From Actinomycetales bacterium (GTDB lineage: Bacteria > Actinomycetota > Actinomycetes > S36-B12): a DNA stretch of 35,636 nucleotides. Positions 23,837 through 31,179 of the stretch are shown in pieces. The translations under genes and the position numbers were made by a program. The DNA is taken from assembly GCA_016125355.1 (NCBI GenBank), contig WGLX01000028.1:1-35636 (forward strand). The letters run 5' to 3'. The stretch's first letter is position 1, and the number at the start of each line of letters is the position of its first letter. Below the pieces are notes generated by a model. It was not told the origin of the DNA and searched no databases. It worked only from the letters and a program-made list of their open reading frames with translations.

Positions 23837-26124
23837 GCCGGAACGGTCTCGGCGGGCACGCCGTAGAGGGTTGTGCGCTCGACCAGTCGACGGCCCAGGG
23901 GCTCGACCACCGCACGGAGCTCGTCCTCGGTGATGCCCTGGCCGTGGGCCGCCCCGGCCGCTCGCGAGATGTTCTCGTCCATCAGGGTGCCGCCGAGGTC
24001 GTTCACGCCGGCCTGCAGGAGCTGCTGCGCTCCGCCCACCCCGAGCTTGACCCACGAGGCCTGGATGTTGTCGATGTGCCCGTGGTAGGCGATGCGCCCG
24101 ACCGCGTGCATCAACACGCTCTCGCGCCACGTCGGCCCGCGACGCGCCTTCTGCTTGAGGTAGATCGGCGACGCCATGTGCACGAACGGGAGCGGGATGA
24201 ACTCCGTGAAGCCGCCCGTCCGCTTCTGCAGGTCGCGCGTGCGGACCAGGTGCCGTGCCCAGTGCACGGGCTGCTCGATGCTGCCGAACATGATCGTGAC
24301 CGTCGACCGGAGCCCGATCGAATGGGCGACCTCGTGGCACTCGAGCCACTCGCTCGTGGTCACCTTGTCGGGGCACAGGACCTCGCGAATGCGGTCGTCG
24401 AGGATCTCGGCCGCCGTGCCGGGGAGCGAGGCGAGGCCGGCATCGCGCAGGCGCGTGAGGTAGCTGTCCAGCGGCTCGCCGAGGCGACGGGCACCCTCGG
24501 TCACCTCGAGGGCCGTGAAGCCGTGGACATGCATGCCGGGGACGGCATCCTTCACCGCCCTGCAGACCTCGAGGTAGTAGTCACCGTCGAAGTCGGGGTG
24601 GATGCCACCTTGGAGGCACACCTCGGTGGCCCCCAGCGCTGCGGCCTCCCGCACTCGATCGGCAATCTCCTCGTTGGATAGCAGGTAGGGACGTCCGCGG
24701 AGGTTGAGGGACGCGGGCCCCTTGGAGAAGCCGCAGAACGTGCACCGGAAGGTGCACACGTTCGTGTAGTTGATGTTGCGATTCCGGACGAAGGTGACGT
24801 CATCACCGTTGACCTGACGGCGCAGTCCATCGGCGAACTCGGCGATCGCGGCAACCTCGGGGCCCCGGGCCGTGAACAGCGTCACGAGCTCGGTCACGCC
24901 TGGCTCCTGACCGAGCTCGACACCGTTCAGCACCTCCGCCACCTGTGAGCCGGCGCGCGCGGGCGCGGGCACGAGCGTCGGGGGCAGTCGATCGGCCCCG
25001 GAGTACCAGGCCGTCGATCGACGACCCACCTGGATCACCTCGGCACCGGTTCCGACGTTGGCCGCCTGCTCGTACCGCTCCGGGAAGGTCGCGCCCGGAT
25101 CGTCACGACCGAGGCTCTCGGCGTCCGAGCGGTCGAGCACGGCGAAGCGCAGGGCGGGATCGAGCCACCGGGCGGAATCGCCCGCGAACTCGGGGTAGAT
25201 CGTCAAGCGGGGGGCCAAGGCCAGACCACGGGCCTCCACGACGGCGCGCAGCTCGTCGACGTGCGGCCAGGGCCGTTCGGGATTCACATGGTCCGCGGTC
25301 ACCGGCGAGACGCCGCCGAAGTCGTCGATGCCGGCGTCCACGAGGGCACCGGGATCGTCGACGAGGTTCGGGGGCGCCTGCAGGTGGACGGTGTCGGGCA
25401 GGATGCGCCGGGCCTCGGCGATGGTCAGCAGCAGGTCGTCCAAGGAGCATGGCGGTACGTCGCGCATCGCCGTTCCCGGCTTCGGCACGAAGTTCTGGAT
25501 GATCACCTCCTGGACGTGCCCGAACTCCTCGTGGGCACGCGCAATCGCTTCCAGCGCCTCGATGCGGTCCCGGGAGGATTCTCCGATGCCCAGCAGGATC
25601 CCCGTCGTGAACGGGATCGCCAGCTCCCCGGCCCATCTCAGGGTGGCCAGCCGCCTTTCCGGCTCCTTGTCGGGCGCTCCCCGGTGCGCGGCGAGGTCTG
25701 GGTTGAGGGACTCGAGCATCATCCCCTGGCTCGGGGCCACACGCCGAAGGAGGGCGAGATCCGACCGGCTGATCGCGCCGGCATTGGCGTGTGGCAGCAG
25801 CCCAGTCTCGTCGAGCACCGCTTGAGCCGCCGCGGCGACATACTCCACGGTCGACGCGTAGCCGTGCTCGGTCAGCCAGGCCCGCGCCGTCGGGTAACGC
25901 TCCTCCGGGGCCTCTCCGAGCGTGAACAGGGCCTCGTGGCACCCCGCCTGGGCCCCGGCTCGGGCGATGGACAGGACCTCGTCGAGGGGCAGGTACGGGT
26001 GCGGCAGGTGGGCCGGCGAGGTCGCGAAGGTGCAGTACCCGCACCGGTCGCGGCAGAGCCGGGTCAGGGGGATGAACACCTTCGGTGAGTAGGTGATCCG
26101 GCGCAGCGGACCCGACGTCGCCAA
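23833..26124 (-). CDS. fbiC: FO synthase (fused CofG/CofH), coenzyme F420 biosynthesis
   Basis: The 763-residue protein joins two radical-SAM halves. The N-terminal CofG-like half has TRLCRDRCGYCTFATSP (Cys24, Cys28, Cys31), and the C-terminal CofH-like half has NYTNVCTFRCTFCGFSKG around residue 450. Together they make FO, the chromophore of F420, from tyrosine and a ribityl-diaminouracil precursor. It is about 90 residues shorter than M. tuberculosis FbiC, mostly N-terminal. The start is TTG at 26124 with AAAGGAG six nt upstream; no ATG or GTG fits better. The P450 gene follows in coupled translation. Confidence 0.96.
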   Translation of the reverse strand: MATSGPLRRITYSPKVFIPLTRLCRDRCGYCTFATSPAHLPHPYLPLDEVLSIARAGAQAGCHEALFTLGEAPEERYPTARAWLTEHGYASTVEYVAAAAQAVLDETGLLPHANAGAISRSDLALLRRVAPSQGMMLESLNPDLAAHRGAPDKEPERRLATLRWAGELAIPFTTGILLGIGESSRDRIEALEAIARAHEEFGHVQEVIIQNFVPKPGTAMRDVPPCSLDDLLLTIAEARRILPDTVHLQAPPNLVDDPGALVDAGIDDFGGVSPVTADHVNPERPWPHVDELRAVVEARGLALAPRLTIYPEFAGDSARWLDPALRFAVLDRSDAESLGRDDPGATFPERYEQAANVGTGAEVIQVGRRSTAWYSGADRLPPTLVPAPARAGSQVAEVLNGVELGQEPGVTELVTLFTARGPEVAAIAEFADGLRRQVNGDDVTFVRNRNINYTNVCTFRCTFCGFSKGPASLNLRGRPYLLSNEEIADRVREAAALGATEVCLQGGIHPDFDGDYYLEVCRAVKDAVPGMHVHGFTALEVTEGARRLGEPLDSYLTRLRDAGLASLPGTAAEILDDRIREVLCPDKVTTSEWLECHEVAHSIGLRSTVTIMFGSIEQPVHWARHLVRTRDLQKRTGGFTEFIPLPFVHMASPIYLKQKARRGPTWRESVLMHAVGRIAYHGHIDNIQASWVKLGVGGAQQLLQAGVNDLGGTLMDENISRAAGAAHGQGITEDELRAVVEPLGRRLVERTTLYGVPAETVPA

Positions 26125-26193
26125 CCCAGGCTCCTTTCCTCAGGCGGCCCATCGTCGCACATCGCACCATCCGGACCGTCCTGCAAGATTTTG

Positions 26194-26209
26194 CGTGAAC
26201 TCGCTCACA
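26194..26209. promoter_or_regulatory. CRP-like site between fbiC and the 55-residue gene
   Basis: CGTGAACTCGCTCACA matches TGTGA-N6-TCACA at 9 of 10 bases. Its centre is about 59 bp before the predicted start of the rightward transcript, near the usual class I activator position. Confidence 0.5.
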
Positions 26210-26215
26210 TCCAGT

Positions 26216-26244
26216 CAGATTTGTTTGTGTTGCCACCAAATCTG
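26216..26244. repeat. Perfect inverted repeat over the -35 of the 55-residue gene
   Basis: CAGATTTG (26216-26223) and CAAATCTG (26237-26244) are exact reverse complements separated by 13 nt, and the -35 hexamer lies between them. Centres of the arms are 21 bp apart, two helical turns, as for a dimeric repressor. Confidence 0.65.
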
Positions 26245-26253
26245 CGACATAAT
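26225..26253 (+). promoter_or_regulatory. Promoter of the 55-residue gene
   Basis: -35 TTGTGT (26225-26230), 17-nt spacer, -10 CATAAT (26248-26253). The start would be near 26260, giving a leader of about 54 nt. Confidence 0.6.
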
Positions 26254-26313
26254 CGTTACATCGACGGGAGACCCCCAGAGATGACAAGAGAACAGAAAAG
26301 GGAGTGATCCTCC

Positions 26314-26481
26314 ATGAAGGCTATGTCACAGGTCTTCGCATCCCTGTTCGGTACGGCCCCGCTCGACCCTGAAGCAGCCCGTGCCCGGCAGATCCACCGC
26401 GACTGGGACCGCGCCCGCGCGCAGGCCACGTCGCCGTCCGAGCTCGAAGAGATCGACGCGATCTTCTCGCGCAACCTCTAA
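26314..26481 (+). CDS. Stand-alone 55-residue protein of unknown function
   Basis: This short frame begins MKAMSQVFASLFGTAPLD and continues with a charged, probably helical segment ARARQIHRDWDRARAQATSP, then SELEEIDAIFSRNL at the end. It has no signal peptide or membrane segment; the residues around VFASLFG are mildly amphipathic. A GGGAG lies 10 nt before the ATG. It has its own promoter with a CRP-like site and an inverted repeat upstream and a terminator 50 nt downstream, so it is a complete transcription unit. I do not recognise it; a small regulator or a DUF1127-like short helical protein are possible comparisons. Confidence 0.7.
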   Translation: MKAMSQVFASLFGTAPLDPEAARARQIHRDWDRARAQATSPSELEEIDAIFSRNL

Positions 26482-26531
26482 GGGAGCGCTCGTCCGGTGC
26501 CGAACTCGGCACCCTGAGCAGCCCCTCCATC

Positions 26532-26564
26532 CAGCCCCCACCGGCCACCGCCGCGTGGGGGCTG
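26532..26564 (+). terminator. Terminator of the 55-residue gene
   Basis: CAGCCCCCAC (26532-26541) pairs with GTGGGGGCTG (26555-26564) around a 13-nt loop, followed by TTTCGT. It separates the small gene from the surface-protein genes. Confidence 0.85.
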
Positions 26565-26678
26565 TTTCGTGTGCGGGGTACCCGCTTCCGTCGCACTTGC
26601 CATGGTCGTCCACCTGGCCGGCCACCTGACCATCCACTGGACCCGCTGGCTTCGCCGTGGCCGTTCCTGACGAGATTC

Positions 26679-26728
26679 CCGTGCGTTCGCACGGCAAGAC
26701 TCGAAATAGGAAGACCCAGGGGCTGGAG
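26679..26728 (+). promoter_or_regulatory. Structured 5' leader of the surface-protein operon
   Basis: CCGTGC-GTTC-GCACGG (26679-26694) forms a tight hairpin followed by AAGACTCGAAATAGGAAGA. A second small stem CCAG-GGG-CTGG (26716-26726) then covers part of the GGAG ribosome site (26725-26728). This could be a riboswitch-like or protein-controlled leader. I could not match it to a class I know. No promoter was recognised in 26565-26678. Confidence 0.4.
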
Positions 26729-26734
26729 CGAGCG

Positions 26735-27994
26735 ATGACCAGACAGGAAAGCGCGGACCGGCGCCGCAATGACCGCCGGCGGTACGCGATGAGCGCCCTG
26801 GCTATCACGGCCAGCGTGGGATTGCTGACCATCGGGCTGGTCGCCGGGCCGTGGTCTGCCGCGGCCGACGACGGCACGCAGGCGCCCATCGATGAGATCT
26901 CGATGACCGTGCCCGGCGAGGACCCCGAGGGCGCGCCCTTGACCCCCGCCGATCCGCCCACGGAGGAGACGACGAGCGACCACACGGGCGAGAACCCCAC
27001 GGGCGAGAACCCCACGGGCGAGCACGGCACGGGCGAGCACGGCACGGGTGAGCACGGGACCGGCGAGAACGGGACCGGCGACACGGATCCCGGCGATACA
27101 GATCCGGGCGACGATGAGGTCCCCGGCTACGTGTGCGACAGCGATCCGTGTCTTGTCTGCCTGGCGACGGACGACGCCGAGGCTCCCTACCTGCCGGCGC
27201 TCTTCGAGCGCACGCACATCATCAACGGCGAGGGCAGCATCCAGCCGACAGGCCCGGCCGCAGATCCTCTCAACATCGTCCCGCCGGTCCTGCACAAGAA
27301 CGGCAAGGGCAGCTTCGCCGGCCTCAACTGGAACGCGGCGGGCTACGAGGTCTGGCAGGGCGGGTGCGGCGGGGGCGAGCCCTTGCCGGTGCCCGACGAC
27401 AACGGCGGCCACCAGCAGATCACCGTGTGCCTTGCCACCGGAAACCCTGACGACCCCTACGACGCCAAGACCCTGGGCGCGCAGATGATCATCAACGGCG
27501 AGGGCAAGGTCAAGAAGAACAGCCCGGCACTCGATCCGGTCGACGGCGTGTTCCCGGACGAGCCGTACGGCGCGATCATCGAGCCCTTCACGCATCCGAA
27601 TGGCAAGGCGACGTTCGCCGGCCTCAACTGGACTCCGGCGGGTGAGGCGATCCAGCGGAACGGATGCGTGTACATTCCGCCCGCTCCGCCTCCGCCTCCC
27701 CCGCCCGCGCCGGCACCTGTTCCGGAGCCGGCAACGGTGGCACCGGAACCCGCGGTCGTCGTCGAGGAGGCTCCTCCGGTCCCCGAGGCTGTGCCGATCG
27801 TCCTGCCCGCGACCGTCCCCGCCGCAGCCCCGGAGCTCGTGGCTGTGCCCACGACGGCGACACCGGTCACGCAGGTACCGGCGGGTGGCGGAGCGTCCGC
27901 ACCCACCGGCGGCCGGCTGGCGGTGCTCGCGGGCCTCGTGAGCCTGCTGATGTCAATCCTGGCGCTTCAGCGCCGACCCGAGAAGGGGTGTTGA
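26735..27994 (+). CDS. Surface protein with pentapeptide repeats and two CLAT domains
   Basis: The 419-residue protein has a basic start (Arg-rich 9-16), one hydrophobic signal helix (19-40) and six TGExx repeats (84-113). Two related domains follow at 142-211 and 232-311, each starting VCLAT, with PY near its start, IINGEG, a conserved FAGLNW and a final GC. A Pro/Val/Ala-rich stalk leads to a C-terminal hydrophobic helix with a short RRPEKGC end, so it looks membrane-anchored outside the cell. The domains resemble the CHATGS/NPY surface domains I recall from actinobacteria, but lack their histidines. Function unknown. The next gene starts 2 nt after its stop. Confidence 0.8.
   Translation: MTRQESADRRRNDRRRYAMSALAITASVGLLTIGLVAGPWSAAADDGTQAPIDEISMTVPGEDPEGAPLTPADPPTEETTSDHTGENPTGENPTGEHGTGEHGTGEHGTGENGTGDTDPGDTDPGDDEVPGYVCDSDPCLVCLATDDAEAPYLPALFERTHIINGEGSIQPTGPAADPLNIVPPVLHKNGKGSFAGLNWNAAGYEVWQGGCGGGEPLPVPDDNGGHQQITVCLATGNPDDPYDAKTLGAQMIINGEGKVKKNSPALDPVDGVFPDEPYGAIIEPFTHPNGKATFAGLNWTPAGEAIQRNGCVYIPPAPPPPPPPAPAPVPEPATVAPEPAVVVEEAPPVPEAVPIVLPATVPAAAPELVAVPTTATPVTQVPAGGGASAPTGGRLAVLAGLVSLLMSILALQRRPEKGC
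26984..27073 (+). repeat. Six 15-bp tandem repeats (TGExx pentapeptides)
   Basis: Two ACGGGCGAGAACCCC units, two ACGGGCGAGCACGGC units and two further variants encode TGENP, TGEHG and TGENG repeats. A GDTDP repeat follows directly. Confidence 0.9.
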
Positions 27995-27996
27995 TC

Positions 27997-29460
27997 ATGT
28001 TGAGGACACGGATGTACCGAGTGGCCGCCTTGGCCACGGTGCTCGGAATGCTGGCGGTCGGGCCTGCCCTTGCGGCCGGCAACGGTGGCGGCGGCGGTGG
28101 CGGAGGCGGCGGGAGTGGCGGCGGGAGTGGCGGCGGCGAGACGGAGACCGCGGGCAACAACCTGTCCTACCCCGTGCTGTGGTCCGAGGATGGATATGGG
28201 CTAACGCTACGCGGCGACATGCTGGTCCCTGCTGCCAGCACGGCCACCACATGCGTCTCTAGCGACCCGCTCGCCGGATCGGAGGCCTACGACCAGCAGG
28301 TGGAGACCAACACCTGGCAGGCGGAGAACACCCTGGTGGCCGGCAATCAGGTGACCCTGATCGACTGGGGCGATGCCATCGAGTCCACCGACTTCAACAG
28401 CAAGATGCAGCGGATCGAGACCAGCCTCTATGCGAGCCTCGCCGAGCCCATGACGGGCTACACCATGTGCAAGACGAACGACCTCACCGGCGTGGGTGAG
28501 CTCTGGGGTGCGGTGGGTGGCTCGGATCAGGGCCTGACCGCGTTGCCAAGCAACGACGCCATGGTGTACACCGCCGGCGCTCGCCTCACCATCCAGCGGG
28601 TGGTCCCCGACCGGACCTACACGTGGGACACCTCGGCTCACCGGTGGGTCGGCTGTGGAGCTGACGCGCCGGTCTTCAATCAGGCGGTCCACGAGTCCGC
28701 TGGCGACGGGCCGGGTACCTACGGGGTCGAGGTCACGGTGAGCGGGAAGATCACCTACGGCCTCGTGCTCCGCACCGACTCCCTGCCCACTGGGGAGTAC
28801 CGGCTGACCTTCAGCCTTGATGGGGCAACGGATGGGTTCCCCGGTTCCGGAACCTCGCTCGCGACGGCCTCGATCCTGGTTCCCGAGGAATCCACCCTCG
28901 AGACCCTGGCTGCCGCCGCAGCCCAGGAGGAGTCCGGTGGTGCGCCAGGCGCCAACACGGCCGTCATGCGCAATGACCTGAACCTCACCTATATCGATGT
29001 CGGGCTCGGGACCCGCACCGATCCGGTCCCGGATTCCTGCACCGTGGCCCCGCCGGCGACCGGTGGCGGCGGCTCCGCCCCCGCGGCGGAGGTCCCGGCC
29101 GCTGCGGCTCCGGCCGCCGAGACCCCTGCCGAGGTGACACCGACCGCGATCGCAAATCCTGAGGCAGCGACCGCGCTGATCGCACAGCACGCCAAAATCA
29201 CGGTCAAGAAGAGCGGCCGCTACCCCGTCGGCAAGGTGATCGTGCTGGCGAAGCGACCGATCAAGACCGACGCCGGCGTCACCGTGCGGTGGCGCGCGAC
29301 GAAGGCCTCGCAGGACAACTGCCTGGTTCAGGTCCGCAAGGGCAAGGCGACGGCGACGTTGATCAAGCCCGGACGCTGCACGGTCATCGGCTGGGCGCCC
29401 GCCCCGTCGCCTGCTTACGCCCCCTTCAAGGTGACGAGGACGTACCGGGTCATCAGGTAG
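27997..29460 (+). CDS. Secreted Gly-rich protein of unknown function
   Basis: The 487-residue protein has a signal peptide (cleavage near ALA-AGN) and a glycine/serine tract at 28-47. A beta-rich middle region follows (about 55-340) with several cysteines and NLSYPVLWSEDGYGLTLRG near its start. After an Ala/Pro/Glu linker, a C-terminal domain of about 90 residues contains ITVKKSGRYPVGKVIVLAKR and KGKATATLIKPGRCTVIGWA. It lies 2 nt after the preceding surface-protein gene and is followed by a strong terminator, so the pair is one operon. I do not recognise the middle region. A partner role in one envelope structure is inferred from the operon only. Confidence 0.78.
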   Translation: MLRTRMYRVAALATVLGMLAVGPALAAGNGGGGGGGGGGSGGGSGGGETETAGNNLSYPVLWSEDGYGLTLRGDMLVPAASTATTCVSSDPLAGSEAYDQQVETNTWQAENTLVAGNQVTLIDWGDAIESTDFNSKMQRIETSLYASLAEPMTGYTMCKTNDLTGVGELWGAVGGSDQGLTALPSNDAMVYTAGARLTIQRVVPDRTYTWDTSAHRWVGCGADAPVFNQAVHESAGDGPGTYGVEVTVSGKITYGLVLRTDSLPTGEYRLTFSLDGATDGFPGSGTSLATASILVPEESTLETLAAAAAQEESGGAPGANTAVMRNDLNLTYIDVGLGTRTDPVPDSCTVAPPATGGGGSAPAAEVPAAAAPAAETPAEVTPTAIANPEAATALIAQHAKITVKKSGRYPVGKVIVLAKRPIKTDAGVTVRWRATKASQDNCLVQVRKGKATATLIKPGRCTVIGWAPAPSPAYAPFKVTRTYRVIR

Positions 29461-29493
29461 CCGGTACGCCCGGTGGGCAGGGCCCACCCATCA

Positions 29494-29527
29494 GAGCCGG
29501 ACGCCGCGACACCGCGGCGTCCGGCTC
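29494..29527 (+). terminator. Terminator of the surface-protein operon
   Basis: A 15-bp perfect stem (29494-29508 with 29513-29527) with an ACAC loop, beginning 33 nt after the stop. There is no U-tract. Confidence 0.85.
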
Positions 29528-29542
29528 CTAGCATGAGAAGGG

Positions 29543-29602
29543 ATGTCGGCTCTGCAGTGGGGAAGGCCCCCGGCCGGTGGAGCCATCCGGAGGCGGTCGT
29601 GA
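29543..29602 (+). other. Possible 19-codon upstream frame overlapping the LuxR-type gene start
   Basis: ATG TCG GCT CTG opens a 19-codon frame whose TGA overlaps the GTG start of the regulator (GTGA). TAGCAT lies 8 nt before this ATG. It could be a coupled leader peptide, or chance. Confidence 0.3.
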
Positions 29603-30351
29603 CCACGCAGGTCGACGGCGAGCACGTGGGCGCCAGCGGTGACCATCCCACCAGACGCTGGGATGACGAGCCGGGCGCGATCACCGCACTGACCTTCGCC
29701 CGCTACCTGACCACCGGCCCCACCGTCGCGGAGGCCATGCGCTATCTCGTCGGGCTGCTGTCCTGGCCGATCGGGGCAACCGCGGCCCTTGTCGCGTGTC
29801 CGCAGGGCAACGACGTGGCGATCTGCGCCCACTTCGCCCAGCCGCTCGACACGACGACGAGCACCGCACGGATCGACTCGGCACGCACCCAGGTCCGTGA
29901 CGCCGTCCGCGCATGCGAGCAGGGACGGCCTGTGCTCTGGACCGAGCCCGACGACAGCGAGCGGGTCCCGTTGGCGGCGTGGCCGCTCGGTCCCGCCCGC
30001 CATCCGCGGGCGCTCGTCATCGTTCTCGCGAAGGGCCGGGAGGCGAGCCTTGTCCAGGATCGCACCTTCGGCGTGCCCGAGGCGCTGGCCGTCTACCTCG
30101 CCGGCAATTCCGCCCAGCTGGGCATCGCCCGACATGCCCCCGCCGGCACCCCCGACCAGGTGTCCCTGACCGATCGCCAGACCCAGGTGCTCTCCTTGAT
30201 GGCCAAGGGCCTGACGATGCGTCAGATCAGCCACCAGATCGGCTTCAGCGAGTCCACGGCCCGCTCGGAGTCCCTGGCGATCTATCGCGCTCTCGGCGTG
30301 CACGACCGGGACACCGCACTTCACGAGGCGACGCGTCTGGGCCTGGTCTGA
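29599..30351 (+). CDS. LuxR-type transcriptional regulator
   Basis: The 250-residue protein has a C-terminal LuxR/GerE helix-turn-helix: LTDRQTQVLSLMAKGLTMRQ, then ISHQIGFSESTARSESLAIY and RALGVHDRDTAL. The N-terminal 180 residues look like a GAF-type sensory domain (AEAMRYLVGLLSWPIGATAA, PVLWTEPDDSERVPLAAWPL). The recognition helix STARSESLAIY is unusual for the family. I chose the GTG at 29599 because GGAGG (29589-29593) is ideally spaced. Longer in-frame starts at 29533 and 29473 exist, but the latter lies ahead of the upstream terminator. It is convergent with xthA. Confidence 0.85.
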   Translation: MTTQVDGEHVGASGDHPTRRWDDEPGAITALTFARYLTTGPTVAEAMRYLVGLLSWPIGATAALVACPQGNDVAICAHFAQPLDTTTSTARIDSARTQVRDAVRACEQGRPVLWTEPDDSERVPLAAWPLGPARHPRALVIVLAKGREASLVQDRTFGVPEALAVYLAGNSAQLGIARHAPAGTPDQVSLTDRQTQVLSLMAKGLTMRQISHQIGFSESTARSESLAIYRALGVHDRDTALHEATRLGLV

Positions 30352-30366
30352 CGGCGGCCTGCCGGG

Positions 30367-31179
30367 TCAGTCGAACGTCACCGTGAGCGGAGCGTGATCG
30401 CTCCAGCGCTCCTCGTAGGTGGCGGCCTTCCCCACGGTCGCGCCCGTGCACCGGCCGGCGAGCGCCCGGGTGGCGACGGCGTAGTCGATGCGCCACCCTC
30501 CATCGGTGTCGAAGCCCCTCCCCCGCCACGACCACCACGTGTAGGGGCCAGGCCCCGGACCTCCGTGCTCGCGACCCAGGTCCACCCAGTCCTTGGTGAA
30601 CCACCGATCCAGATAGGCGCGCTCATCCTCGAGAAAGCCGGCCTTGCCGCGGTTGCCCTTCCAGTTCTTGATGTCGACCTCGCGGTGGGCGATGTTCAGG
30701 TCGCCGCAGACCAGCACGTGGCCCTTGCGCCGCGCCGCCGAGCGCTGCAGCCGACCCAGCCGTTCATCCATCGCGTCGAGGAAGGCGTACTTCTCGTCCT
30801 GCTTCGGAGTGTCGGCCTCCCCCGTGTGCACGTAGGCGGACACCACCGTCAACGGACCTACCGGCGTGGACATGTCGACCTCGATCCAACGCCCCAGGCC
30901 GTCCATGCCGGGCAGCCCGGTCTCGGTGCGGATGGCACTCGGCTGCTCCCGCGTGAGCACAGCCACCCCCGCACGCCCGAGCTGCGGAGCCGGCGCATGG
31001 GCCACGTGCCAGTCACGAAGGTCGCTGTCCGCGAGGGCCTCGTGGAGCTGCTCGTGAGTGGCCCGCACCTCCTGCAGGCACACGACATCGACATCCGCGT
31101 CGGCCAGCCAGCGCAGTCCCCCGCGCCGGCTGGCCGCACGAATGCCGTTGACGTTCGCCGTGACGACCGATAGCGCCAC
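30367..31179 (-). CDS. xthA: Exodeoxyribonuclease III
   Basis: The 270-residue enzyme is an AP endonuclease/3'-5' exonuclease for base excision repair. All family motifs are present: TANVNGIRAA, CLQEVRA (metal Glu), SAYVHTGE (Tyr), CGDLNIAH (Asp-Asn), GWRIDYAVAT and the catalytic WSDHAPLTV. The GTG start shares one base with the stop of the upstream secreted-protein gene, so it is probably made from the GMC-oxidoreductase operon message. Placing a DNA-repair enzyme behind a secreted protein is odd. Confidence 0.95.
   Translation of the reverse strand: MALSVVTANVNGIRAASRRGGLRWLADADVDVVCLQEVRATHEQLHEALADSDLRDWHVAHAPAPQLGRAGVAVLTREQPSAIRTETGLPGMDGLGRWIEVDMSTPVGPLTVVSAYVHTGEADTPKQDEKYAFLDAMDERLGRLQRSAARRKGHVLVCGDLNIAHREVDIKNWKGNRGKAGFLEDERAYLDRWFTKDWVDLGREHGGPGPGPYTWWSWRGRGFDTDGGWRIDYAVATRALAGRCTGATVGKAATYEERWSDHAPLTVTFD

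Noticed and set aside
26679-26728. Surface-operon leader as a cyclic-di-GMP or cyclic-di-AMP riboswitch
   Set aside because: The conserved core sequences I know for those classes are not present; it is kept only as an unclassified structured leader.
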